Shown: one piece after another, positions 54,380 to 64,000 of the stretch | How the letters are laid out: every line of letters begins with the position of its first letter | How positions within the stretch are numbered: position 1 is the stretch's first letter | Source: Incurvaria masculella | Taxonomy: Eukaryota; Arthropoda; Insecta; Lepidoptera; Incurvariidae | Direction of reading: 5' to 3' | DNA: 64,000 bases | NCBI GenBank assembly: GCA_946894095.1 | Contig: OX335665.1 | Location: 6,644,001 to 6,708,000 of the forward strand | Translations under genes and position numbers: made by a program | Notes under the pieces: generated by a model | Seen by the model: only the letters and a program-made list of their open reading frames with translations | The model's database searches: none | Told to the model about the DNA's origin: nothing

Positions 54380-56511
54380 TAGGTATGCAAAACGTGGCAA
54401 AAAGACAACAACAGTCTAAGTTTCTCTATTCATGAAGATACGCCCGTCTTTAAATGGGGCCATACAGTATATATCAATTTCTAGTGGTAGTCTGTCCAGG
54501 TGTTGGAAAGAGCTAGAGCCATTTTTTTTAGAGTCAGTCAACATAAGAGGCGAGTTGTGACATCTATCTTCGCACAGCAGGAAATTATAGGTTTTTCTAA
54601 ACACTCTAATGTTATCTGGAGGTTGATGAGTTTGTTCAAAAAAAGACTCGCTAAATTATTTAATAGAAAGTTAAACCAGGATTTCGTCCAGACATAAAGA
54701 AAGGATCAACCTCAAAACTAACATATGCACAAACAATACGAATGCGGTAATATTTTAATACCACGATAAGAGATGCGACTGTTTTTAAACCTATGTGGGA
54801 CATATCTTAAGTATTTAGACTGACGGCTAACCTAGCTTTAGATATGATATTAGCCATCCATGTCGGGTAGTAAAAAAAACATCTATCACTCAAGTGCTAA
54901 AGTGTGCATTACACAAAAAAGTATACTTTTGCCAAAAGATGCTATCGAAATATGCCAAGAGTCACAGAGCCAATAAAAGTGTTAGAAAAAGTTTACTAAT
55001 GCTTCCAAAAAAGTTTACTTAAACACCGAATTTATAGCAACATATAACACAGTAAATAAAGTAATCAAAAGCAAAAAAAATTCCTACGCATAGCATGTAA
55101 CAAAAATGTCATGCATTTATTGCTCTGGGTCCTACATGAAATAAAATCGTGCTGCTGTGTTTATTTAACACAAAGATAAGCAAAATAAATTTGCGAGAGA
55201 AAATAAAGTTCCTATATTTTTAATATAATTGACGGATTGTATACTAAACAGTCTTTATTCATTAAAGGTTTGTATCATTACAGTCGCGCCTATTGATAAT
55301 TATAAAATAATAGTAATTTTAAATAGAAAAGGAGGCAAGAATGGGGTTAAAGACAAAACGGTACAAGTCCAAAATCACACGAACTGGCAACATCATGCAC
55401 ACAGAGGATGTCATGAAAACGACCGGATTGTTTCGGTCAAAACTACTTACTGAGACCTCCAGTTCGCGCAACGTTCCGATTTAGGACAATTAATGGAACA
55501 ATACAAAAGAGATATTATACACCGCCGAGATTAGTACAATTGGGACTAGCTACAACGAAACATAACGTGCAGACACATTTACACGTAAATATATAATAAG
55601 TACATAACAAAAGTGCCAAAAATAAACATCAGTGTTCATACAAAAGGTGTCGTAACTACGGGGGCGATTCTGCAGGTCAAAATAAATAACTTTAGCAAGA
55701 ACTTAAAAATAATTAAGTCTCTGTATGTTTTGAGATTTAACATAACAAAAGAATTTGCAAATGTCAAAGGAGAAATATTTAATTTTGCCTATAAAATCTT
55801 TCCCCGCAGTTACAATATTCTTAGTGAAATTATAATATCAATTTGATATTGAAATATTTGTTTGTTTGCATGGTTCCAAATGGAAACTAGTTAACATATA
55901 TCCATAGATTATTAAATTTTAATCTACTTAGCAACCTATAAAATCACAACAAGCATTGAATGATTGATATAGTAAATTGTTAATCAGAGCTATACCTGAT
56001 ATTAAAGTAATGTGTAATAAGCTAACATCACAAATAGTTATCAGATTCATTAGTGTCAGCATATTATAAACGTTCAATTTGCAAAAACAATTGAGAAATG
56101 ATTTTTGTTTTTTCTTAAAAAAAAAAATACATCTGCAAAGGGTTCATTCATTCATAACAACACAACTAAATATGACCTAATTGCTTGTTGTGTTAGAAAA
56201 AAATATTATACACACTACACATGTATATTTTTCAAAACCGATATTGATTAACATTTTTTTTACATTATTACTATATAATTATTGGGCTAGAAAAATTAAC
56301 AAAAAACAGGCATGTGAAAAGATAATTTATCAAATTTAATAATAAACTACCACACAAAATATTAAACAACAATAAATTACCTTGAAATTGATTTAAAAAA
56401 TCTGACACAGCGTAGTTTGTGCTTAACTTGGACGTTTCATGATTTTCATGAAACTCACTGGCTAACATACCAGTATTTACCTCTTTAAGGTTTTTAAAAG
56501 TGCTTCTACAG
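54380..56511. other. No exon supported
   Basis: AT-rich intron-like DNA. A SINE tail fragment (GATATTAGCCATCCATGTCG) lies at 54846-54876. No start exon for a separate gene was seen between the exon at 54281 and the terminal exon at 56732. Confidence 0.35.
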
Positions 56512-56517
56512 TTTATT
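56512..56517 (-). terminator. Poly(A) signal AATAAA for the exon at 56732
   Basis: AATAAA on the minus strand about 215 bases downstream of the TAA at 56732, in an AT-rich 3' UTR-like context followed by a GTAGAAGC... region. Confidence 0.5.
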
Positions 56518-56731
56518 TTTTTTTACCAAAAAAATAAAAGCATGCCAATCAAATAGTAAACCAAAAATTTTGCGAAACATAAAGCTTTTGTGTTTTAGTA
56601 AACAAAAATATGTCCACACACCTCACACATGAGGCTTTATATTCTATTCATGGGCACACACAGTAAATATGCATTTCCACATAAAACATGCCAACATCTA
56701 TGAAATGCTTTGGTGAAAGACAAGCAGCAAA

Positions 56732-56794
56732 TTAAAAATCGATAAGGCCTTCAAACTGGGGCTTCTTAATCAAGTCATTTGCTGCTTCTCTGGC
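56732..56794 (-). CDS. Orphan terminal exon, unknown gene
   Basis: After the acceptor ACAATAATAACAG| the minus strand reads AREAANDLIKKPQFEGLIDF and then TAA; the two other frames stop quickly. A 215-base 3' UTR with AATAAA follows. Phase 0 entry does not match the phase-1 donor of the exon at 62785, so it either ends another gene whose other exons lie upstream of the window or needs an unseen exon. The amphipathic sequence suggests a helix. Family not recognised. Confidence 0.5.
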   Translation of the reverse strand, partial: AREAANDLIKKPQFEGLIDF

Positions 56795-57103
56795 CTGTTA
56801 TTATTGTTAGCTAAGCTAAAATCGGATTTTCACCACTGCGTGGCAACTCCAAAAATGGTTTTATAAACTTTGGTCTATACTCATAGGTGCTAGTCGAAGG
56901 TTTATTTTATGTCTAATATGTCAACTGGATGTTTTTGATGGTTTCAACGCTAAAAACGACGCATTATAAATAAATTGAAGGTCTTAGTCTGAGTTTTGCT
57001 TTTTAGAAACCTTTTCAGAAATAAGCGTCGATGGCACCGAACAAAAGGAACGTTCTACGTTCCGAATTGCATATGCAGTCTACACACCGTGAAAAGTACT
57101 TGA

Positions 57104-57160
57104 CATTATTATTATTATTATTATTATTGTCTCGATACACTAGCAGCTTAAAGCTGATGC
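57104..57160. repeat. ATT microsatellite with AGCAGCTTAAAGCTGATG motif
   Basis: An (ATT)n run followed by CACTAGCAGCTTAAAGCTGA, the same pairing as at 17866-17925. It is probably the tail of a retroposon family. Confidence 0.55.
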
Positions 57161-57204
57161 GTGTACATCTGAGTTGGTAACTGGGGGTGCACTTGTTTTT
57201 TTTT

Positions 57205-57693
57205 TTTTTTATTCCTATAAAAAGTCTAAAGTTTATGATTTTTTGTATAAGTGTCAAGTCTGTTTTTAAAGCTGTTCACTGAAGCGGCACTAATCACTTC
57301 CTCCGGGAGCCTGTTCCACGACTCAACCACACGATTGGTTATAAAGTGTTTCCTCGGGTTTGAATTGCTTGAGGTTCGGTTCAGTTTTAGTGATTGTCTA
57401 CGTAGGTGATCATTGGTATTCATTGTGTACATCAGTTTGAGATCTGCCACATCATAGAGTTCTGATAAAATTTTAAATGTTTCAATGAGATCGCCTCTAC
57501 GTCTTCGTATCTCCAGCGTGGTGAGGCCCAAGGCCTCTAGACGGCTCTCATACGATTTATTTCTTATGGAGGCCACCATCTTTGTTGCCCGCCTCTGCAC
57601 TCTTTCCAGTAGACAAATATCTTTTTGGAAGTAGGGGCTCCAGATTTGGTAGCCATATTCCAGGACTGGGCGAACATAGGTTTTGTACAGCAC
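57205..57693 (-). mobile_element. 5'-truncated CR1-like LINE
   Basis: 155 codons on the minus strand read as the C-terminal end of a CR1/L2-type reverse transcriptase: YVRPVLEYGYQIWSPYF, LLERVQRRATKMV, LGLTTLEIRRRRGDLIETFK and ESWNRLPEEVI. The frame ends normally, followed by a short UTR and an A-rich end near 57205. 5' parts are missing, as usual for LINE insertions. Confidence 0.9.
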
Positions 57694-58436
57694 ATGCCGT
57701 TACCACTAAGATGCCCAAATCGAAACTAATATGAGCAGTCAATATGTGTCAGAGGCTATTTAATCACAGTTAACTTATAATTGGCCCAGACCTAGAATGT
57801 GTCTAACTGGACTAATAAACGCTATAACGCCATAAGTATTTTAGAATACAAATGCATACTTGGTACGATCTGTGCACAGTTTCGAGTGACGTCATTCAAA
57901 CCATTCATAATTTAATTCCCCTAGCCCAATAGTGTGGAACTTTTTTAACTTGAACAATTTTTGTAGTTAAAAATTATTCATCAAGAAGCTATATTGATTG
58001 TGTTGCCATATGTACAAGTATGCATTTATGAGAGTGTGAGAGAAACTCTTTGGACTGATAACTTTCGATGAAAGCGGGTGTGGTTTGCTGATTTTAACCT
58101 TAAATATTCTAAAAGGACACTCCACCAATGTGGACACTTATCAAAATGGAGCTGAGCTTTTCGGATCACTCATTCCCCCTCATCACTCCACCAATCATTT
58201 CCGTTTCCTCTATGGTAGGTGAAGATGATAGAGCGCTACGCGCATACTTTCTCGCTTCTTCAACAGGCATGCATCTCTCTTCATACATGCTCTTGGATTA
58301 CGGGTGCTACGAATTTGACCTTTCCGAAGCACATGGCTTATCATTCAAGTTCTTCTAAGTCGTCCGGCTTGACAGTTTCACCCAAACCTGCTCCGTAAAT
58401 TATATTTAGCATTCTTTCATCAATCATTTATTCGAC

Positions 58437-58660
58437 ATGTCTAAAACATCTTGGAGTAACCGTGTCCTACACTGGCGGCCGTGGATAGGAAAACGGAGTG
58501 TGGGAAGACCACCCGCCAGTTGGGACGACGATATCAAGTGCGTCGGCGGAAAGCAGTGGTTCCGTACCGCTGAAGGCCGGGAGGACTGGAGGAAAATTGG
58601 AGAGGCGTATGTCCAGCAGTGGACGCAAACACGCTGACTGACTGACTGAAACCATCTTAA
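58437..58660 (+). mobile_element. 5'-truncated RTE-type LINE fragment
   Basis: 66 open codons contain NRVLHWRPWIGKRSVGRPP and WRKIGEAYVQQWTQTR, the characteristic C-terminus of lepidopteran RTE-clade proteins as I know them. It ends in a TGAC-repeat tail (CTGACTGACTGACTGA), also typical of RTE. Confidence 0.85.
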
Positions 58661-59109
58661 CATAACCTTCTCAATCTTGGAAACTACATTTTTTTCAATT
58701 ACGTTCTCTCGTCACACTGTTTTGTATCTTGCATGGCAAACCCCAGTCACATAATTTTCTTAAAGAACGCATTTCTACTGCCTACATGCATTGCCTGCTG
58801 TACATATTTCTGTCGGATTATCCCTGAATGGAAAGCGACTTAGCTACTTATTTGTTTCTAATTTTTTTACTGACTGTTTTCAGTGTGAACTGTACTATAT
58901 TTTATTTTTCTATTTTGGTGCTTGGCGAACATGTTCAATATGTGCGAACGTAATAATGTTATATTTTACATATGTTTTATGTCTCTTATTTATTTCTTTT
59001 GGCTACTTAGTTTATTTTGTTTAATGCTGTTACACGTTATGTTTTGTGACTGCAGTTATGTCGTTGTCTATGTTCAAGTTTCACCATGTTTACTCTGCTC
59101 AAATTTATT

Positions 59110-62100
59110 GTGAAATCGACTGTATTCTCTCATTACTTATGAGTTTCTTACTTGTCAATCAACCAGCGGGATGCAGTGACAGGTGCGGAAAGGCGCAATA
59201 ATTACTTGGATTTAAGCGCTTTCTGCAGATATTTTTTAACATTATTTATTATTATTAATTAGATTTATATTTATTATTTTGTATTTATCTTATATTTTAG
59301 TCTTAATCTTATAGTACTTATGTCCAATGATGACTCTGATTCTGAATGTTACTACTCTGCTAACTCATCTATTTCTGACAGTGATGATGCTCTGGATTCC
59401 CAACCTCATCTCGGTGACACACTTAATAATATTTTCTCCCAACATGCCAACAATTTTAATGTATGTCACATAAATGCTGAAAGCATTCCAGCTCATCATC
59501 CAGATCTCCTTGCGACCTTTACCAGCCAGCATATACATGCATGTCTTGTCTCTGAGACTGTGCTGAAACCAACGCTGCCTTCAACCTGTTACTCACTACC
59601 AGGTTTCCAATTGATACGTAATGATAGAACTAATAAAGGCTGGGGTGGTGTTGCCATCTACCTTAGAGCTAACATCTCTTTTAAAATTATTGATAAATCT
59701 CCTTCCGAATATTCTGGCTCTGCAGAATATATATTGCTGGAACTTTCACTCAATCTGTCCAAACTTCTTCTCTGTGTTTTTTATTGTCCTCCTCAAATAA
59801 ATTATTTCTCTCAGTTTGAAATTATCCTTGAAAAATATGTCTCGGAATATCAACATCTAGTTATATTAGGTGATTTTAATACATGTTTAATTAAAGATGA
59901 TTATCGGTCCCGTAAGCTTCAAGCCCTAACTAGATCTGTAAATCTAGAGATTCTCCCACTTCAACCTACTTATCACATTCATGACTCCCACTCACTTCTC
60001 GATTTGATCATAGTTTCTCAGCCAGATTTGGTAAGTGCTTTTGGCCAAAAAATTGCACCCGGTTTCTCTAACCATGATCTAATTTTTCTTTCTTACAATA
60101 TAAAACCTCCTAAACAAAAAGCCCGTATTCTTCTACAGCGTAATTTTAACAAGATGGATGCAGACGCCTTGAGAGAGGATGCAAGTAACATTGATTGGTC
60201 GTATCTATTAAGTTCTGATAGCATTGATGAAAAGGTCACTATTCTGTCTACTGTGCTCACACAGCTCTATGACAAACATGCTCCTGTTCATCCTGTGCGT
60301 GTTAAGCATATGCCCGCTCCTTGGCTGAATACCGACATTCGCCGCATGATGGCAAAGCGTGATGCCCTGAAGCGCAAACATAAACGTGATCCTACCGAAC
60401 ATAATTGGGCTTTGTATAAATCTGCAAGGAATCGGTGTACACAGATGTGTAGAAATGCTAAACGCCGCCACATTAACAACTCCATTAGTGACTGCTCTCC
60501 TAAAGACATGTGGAAATTTTTACGCACATTAGGTGTTGGTAAGTCTTCATCTGCGGCAAATCACTCGATTGACCTTGATGGGCTGAACCAACACTTCTCA
60601 TCATCTCCTGTTTCAATAGACCCCGTATTAAAAGCCAATACATTACGGCAACTACATTCTTCTCGGCTTGTTGATACAGATCCTTTCGTTTTCACCCAAG
60701 TTTCTGACTGTGAAATTAAAAAGATCATACTTTCTTTAAAAAGCAAAGCTGTAGGTCCTGATGGTATGAGTCGTCAACTACTTGTCCCACTATTGGATAA
60801 TATTCTACCTATAATCTCACACATAGTTAATTTTTCTCTATCGTCAGGTAATTTTCCTGCTTCCTGGAAACAAGCATATGTCATTCCCCTCCCCAAAATT
60901 TACTCACCTGTTGAGTTCAAAGACTACCGCCCCATATCTATACTCCCATTTCTCTCCAAGGTCCTGGAGCGTGCTGCTCACACTCAACTCACACAATTTT
61001 TAACACTTAATGATCTTTTAAGCCCATACCACTCTGGCTTTCGTCCATGTCATAGTACAACCACAGCCCTTGTCAAAATCACAGATGATATTCGCTTTGC
61101 CATGGATGATCGTCAGCTGACTCTTCTGGTTCTGCTAGATTTCAGTAGTGCCTTTTATTCAGTTGATGCTGATATCCTCATTGCTACCTTGCATTCTCTG
61201 AATATTTCACAGTCAGGACTTGATTGGTTTTCTTCTTACCTTCGGGGTCGTCGGCAGTGCGTCCGGGTGGACAATGTCACTTCACTTTGGTGTGACATCA
61301 CTGCTGGTGTGCCTCAAGGCGGTGTGCTTTCTCCTCTTTTATTCTCAGTCTTTATTAACTCCATTGTTGGACTCTTTCTTTCTCGCTTCCATTTGTACGC
61401 CGATGACTTGCAGTTGTATAGGCACTTTCGACTTGATGATGTAATATCTGCTATCTCTCTCATGAACATTGACTTAGATACTGCTCTCGATTGGGCTAGT
61501 CGGTTTGGACTATTAGTCAATCCATCAAAAACACAGGCTATCATAATAGGCTCTCACATGATGTTGGCTAAGTTGGATCGTCAAAGTCTGCCTCCCATTG
61601 TTTTTGACGGGATTGCTGTCCCTTACAGCAAACATGTCAAAAACCTGGGACTCTGGATTGATGAAACTCTATCATGGAGTAAACAAGTCAGTGAAGTTAG
61701 TCGCAAGGTTTTCGGTAGCATGCACTCTCTCAAGCGTTTGCAAAACTTTATTCCTATCAACACTAAAATTACGCTCGTAAACTCTTTGTTGCTTCCCATA
61801 CTTGATTATGCTGATATCTGCTATCCAGATTTAGATGAATACCTACTTAACAAACTTGACCGACTTCTAAACATTTGCATAAGATATATATATGGGTTGC
61901 GTAAGTTTGATCATATTTCTAATTTTCGCGCCTCACTTAATTGGCTTGACATTCGTAAACGCAGAAATACCCATGTTCTTTCCCTTCTCTTTGGTTTATT
62001 GAATAATCCAGCTGCTCCTAAATATCTTACTGATAGGATAGAACTCCTCTGTTCTCATGGCCTACCTCTCAGATCCTCAAATAATTTGCTTCTTGCTATT

Positions 62101-62301
62101 CCGGGACATAGTTCTTCATTCTACACGAATTCTTTCGCTGTCAGCGCTGCGCGTATGTGGAACCAGCTTCCACTTGATGTACGCACATCTCAGTCAATTA
62201 ATATATTTAAAGAGCGTCTTAAATGTCATTTCCTTACTTCCTGATTGTTTCTTGTCACATTGTTCTAAAAAATCAAGAGTATTTTTTTTCACACTATTTA
62301 T

Positions 62302-62345
<44 letters not shown>

Positions 62346-62650
62346 ATGTGTAAATCTGTTCATATGTTCTAAAATAATATTTGTGTATTTGTATCTTATA
62401 TCTATTAATATTTTTAAGTGTATGTACATATTTGTATGTAATTTATTTTAATATATAAATCCTTATTTTTAGGTTAGTTAATATTTTCGTTAATTCATTT
62501 TGTTTTACGTTCATTTTTTTTGCCCGCCTCACTGCACCTCTCCTACATCTCTAAGGTTGAATGGTAGAGAATGCCTTATGGCATTAATTTCCGCCTTTTT
62601 GTACCGTATGGCTGCAAATAAAGTATTTTTTCATTTCATTTCATTTCACT
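59110..62650 (+). mobile_element. Near-full-length LINE with CATTT tail
   Basis: The 5' boundary is uncertain (an AT-rich leader precedes the ATG). The 3' UTR contains an (AT)n microsatellite at 62305-62341, a hairpin at 62570-62585, a polyadenylation signal-like AATAAA near 62618 and ends in TTTCATTTCATTTCA. It lies in sense + within an intron of the minus-strand gene, next to the exon at 62785. Confidence 0.8.
59320..62244 (+). CDS. LINE endonuclease/reverse transcriptase, 974 codons
   Basis: Starts at a genuine ATG. An acidic Ser-rich N-terminus (1-45) is followed by an APE-type endonuclease (about 46-265) with N52, E79, GGVAIYL, LGDFN (183-187) and SNHDL with H252. The reverse transcriptase (about 480-800) has YRPISILPFLSKVLERA, SGFRPCHSTTTAL, motif A with catalytic D607, PQGGVLSPLLF (665-675) and YADD (693-696). 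The C-terminal region has YIYGLRKFDH and ARMWNQLPL. Y613 replaces the aspartate usually seen in AFD of motif A. No ORF1 upstream and no RNase H domain. Related to CR1/L2/Daphne-like clades; exact clade not determined. Uninterrupted, so young. Confidence 0.95.
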   Translation: MSNDDSDSECYYSANSSISDSDDALDSQPHLGDTLNNIFSQHANNFNVCHINAESIPAHHPDLLATFTSQHIHACLVSETVLKPTLPSTCYSLPGFQLIRNDRTNKGWGGVAIYLRANISFKIIDKSPSEYSGSAEYILLELSLNLSKLLLCVFYCPPQINYFSQFEIILEKYVSEYQHLVILGDFNTCLIKDDYRSRKLQALTRSVNLEILPLQPTYHIHDSHSLLDLIIVSQPDLVSAFGQKIAPGFSNHDLIFLSYNIKPPKQKARILLQRNFNKMDADALREDASNIDWSYLLSSDSIDEKVTILSTVLTQLYDKHAPVHPVRVKHMPAPWLNTDIRRMMAKRDALKRKHKRDPTEHNWALYKSARNRCTQMCRNAKRRHINNSISDCSPKDMWKFLRTLGVGKSSSAANHSIDLDGLNQHFSSSPVSIDPVLKANTLRQLHSSRLVDTDPFVFTQVSDCEIKKIILSLKSKAVGPDGMSRQLLVPLLDNILPIISHIVNFSLSSGNFPASWKQAYVIPLPKIYSPVEFKDYRPISILPFLSKVLERAAHTQLTQFLTLNDLLSPYHSGFRPCHSTTTALVKITDDIRFAMDDRQLTLLVLLDFSSAFYSVDADILIATLHSLNISQSGLDWFSSYLRGRRQCVRVDNVTSLWCDITAGVPQGGVLSPLLFSVFINSIVGLFLSRFHLYADDLQLYRHFRLDDVISAISLMNIDLDTALDWASRFGLLVNPSKTQAIIIGSHMMLAKLDRQSLPPIVFDGIAVPYSKHVKNLGLWIDETLSWSKQVSEVSRKVFGSMHSLKRLQNFIPINTKITLVNSLLLPILDYADICYPDLDEYLLNKLDRLLNICIRYIYGLRKFDHISNFRASLNWLDIRKRRNTHVLSLLFGLLNNPAAPKYLTDRIELLCSHGLPLRSSNNLLLAIPGHSSSFYTNSFAVSAARMWNQLPLDVRTSQSINIFKERLKCHFLTS

Positions 62651-62784
62651 CGTGATTCTTCTGCCACACCTAAGTTTCGCTTCCAAACCTTGGATTTGTG
62701 GCCTAATTTCGACTAGCACCTACGACTATGGACGACATGTCCGGCGACAGACACCGCGGTGGCGAGTGTGGTGACGCGATATAC

Positions 62785-62847
62785 CTATGTAGCTGGTGAC
62801 GAGCGTGCGAAACTTGCGGTGATTCCCCTTGATCTCCGGCAGGTCCA
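62785..62847 (-). CDS. Most upstream visible exon of the - strand gene
   Basis: The minus-strand acceptor GTGTGCGTCCAG| and donor ACATAG|GTATAT bound 63 bp, phase 1 in and out: DLPEIKGNHRKFRTLVTSYI. Spliced to 54355 it continues in frame with ALKHSPSK. It is the only part of the deduced protein that looks folded (mixed charged and hydrophobic) and might belong to a domain encoded mostly beyond the window. Not recognised. The LINE sits in the intron just downstream. Confidence 0.6.
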   Translation of the reverse strand, partial: WTCRRSRGITASFARSSPAT

Positions 62848-62899
62848 CTGGACGCACACAACACGGGGCCGTTACGGGGGCACTTTGGGCGGGACGTAA

Positions 62900-64000
62900 C
62901 GTCACTAGTGTTGCCAGATTATCTTTTTGAATGTTTTGGTCATTTCAATAGGTTATTTAAAACCCTAGATTTCGCATGAGCAAAATGTACTGGGATTGCT
63001 ATTTTTCAATCCCAAAAAAAAAAATGTGGAAAAGTTGCCTAATTTCTCCAACATCAGTATCTAAATACATCTTTTGTACATTTAAGATAAAGAATAAAAT
63101 ATAAACAAGATTTTGCAGAAAAATTGGGATTAAAGAGATCTCTACCACAAACTATGAAATTAGCTGTGGCGTTTAGGAAGTTTAACTTTGGCTTAAAAGT
63201 CGGGAAGTCTGGCAACACTGGTCGTTACACCGACACGCACCGAGGTGTGTTGTTACAACACAGACCAGGATGGGTCGGTACACCGACACTGGATTGTTTC
63301 GTTACTCTAACAGCACTGGCATACGCTGGTGTCCACAAATGCATAACTGTTGACTTTAGATGCAACCAAAGATCGTTGTTACAGAAGACAGAAGAAATGT
63401 AGGACAGTTTTTCGACATTGCCAATTGTAGCTCTTTGGAATAACACAGGTAGGTTATAGATCAGTGTACACCATATTACGACAGAGTTGCTAATCCGACA
63501 CACTTGAGTTGGTTGGATATGGCAGAAACACCATTGTCGGTTACGTAAACATACAATAAGGGAATATTTGCAAAGACGCACCAGGATCAAACTGTGGTGC
63601 TTACGGAAACAACCATACAGTTTTATATGTGAATTCATTTTGTGGTTGGCATTAAAAGGGTAACTTTCAAATATTTCCCTTTTTTAAATTTGTTTTCATA
63701 ATCTCATATTTAAAGCTGACGGTTGACAACTAAGCAACCATTATCACCTCATAATTATTATTCGATTTTTCAAATTCATATTAATTTACTTTGCTAATGT
63801 AAGACATTCAATCATAGTGTATTTTTGTTCTGTAATAAATAATGTTTTTTTTACTATTAGTAAGCACCACCGAGTGAGACACAACATAGTAAACGTTTAA
63901 AAGGTATTAATAACACTTAGGTATTAAACAATTATTGTTACGATTAAGTCAAATCCCACATTCATGACTTTTTTTTAGAAAAATCTTATTAATGACTTCG
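62900..64000. other. No gene seen at the window end
   Basis: Some imperfect inverted repeats (for example GTGTTGTTACAACAC near 63246) occur. Frames of 92 and 137 codons on opposite strands at 63124-63638 overlap each other and lack splice support or motifs. Confidence 0.4.

Noticed and set aside
56885..62724. 15 bp inverted match TAGGTGCTAGTCGAA at 56885 and 62710
   Set aside because: A match of this length is expected by chance about once or twice in a window of this size; there are no further arms.
63124..63638. Overlapping 92- and 137-codon frames on opposite strands
   Set aside because: No homology recognised, no splice sites; probably chance.

Overview
This looks like a 64 kb stretch of nuclear DNA from a moth or butterfly (Lepidoptera); the species cannot be told. 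AT-rich, repeat-dense DNA carries short GC-rich islands bounded by GT-AG splice sites, with long introns full of small foldback transposons, SINEs, solo LTRs and LINE fragments. Some repeats match what I know of lepidopteran families: RTE and CR1-like LINEs, a 3' end reading GAAGTCGGTT after a GGAGGAGGTTCTC-like stretch, and the GGGTTCCGTACCCAAAGGGT family. There are no operons and no CRISPR; no gene could be tied confidently to a named ortholog, so gene symbols are left empty.

Left part (about 1.2-12.5 kb, + strand): exons of an unrecognised gene. Two of them (5754-5854 and 7701-8012) join in frame to make one C2H2 zinc finger with the intron falling inside the finger. The first half-finger exon has been amplified into a 121/107 bp tandem array in the following intron. 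The second is followed by a SINE insertion whose 14 bp target duplication copied the splice donor, and about 1 kb downstream lies a frameshifted partial copy of the same exon.

Right part (62.8 to 26.1 kb, - strand): a chain of exons whose phases agree from end to end, reconstructed as one large gene for a Ser/Pro-rich, apparently disordered protein. After exon 54281-54355 transcripts could end in a 1.4 kb terminal exon (52042-53480), read through an exon at 44217 into a second long C-terminus (stop at 42692), or splice on through five small exons to a third C-terminus (stop at 26101). The two reconstructed genes are convergent. A further orphan terminal exon with its own poly(A) signal sits at 56732-56794.

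Mobile DNA: a LINE with a 974-codon endonuclease/reverse-transcriptase ORF (59320-62244) and a 5'-truncated relative (49257-50040) share a CATTT-repeat tail and a covarying 3' hairpin. A SINE family occurs with two different heads, one tRNA-like and one 5S-rRNA-like, on the same body and tail. Nested insertions with recognisable target duplications allow relative dating. Exon calls rest on splice signals, phase continuity and codon-like composition read by eye; no alignment or expression data were available.
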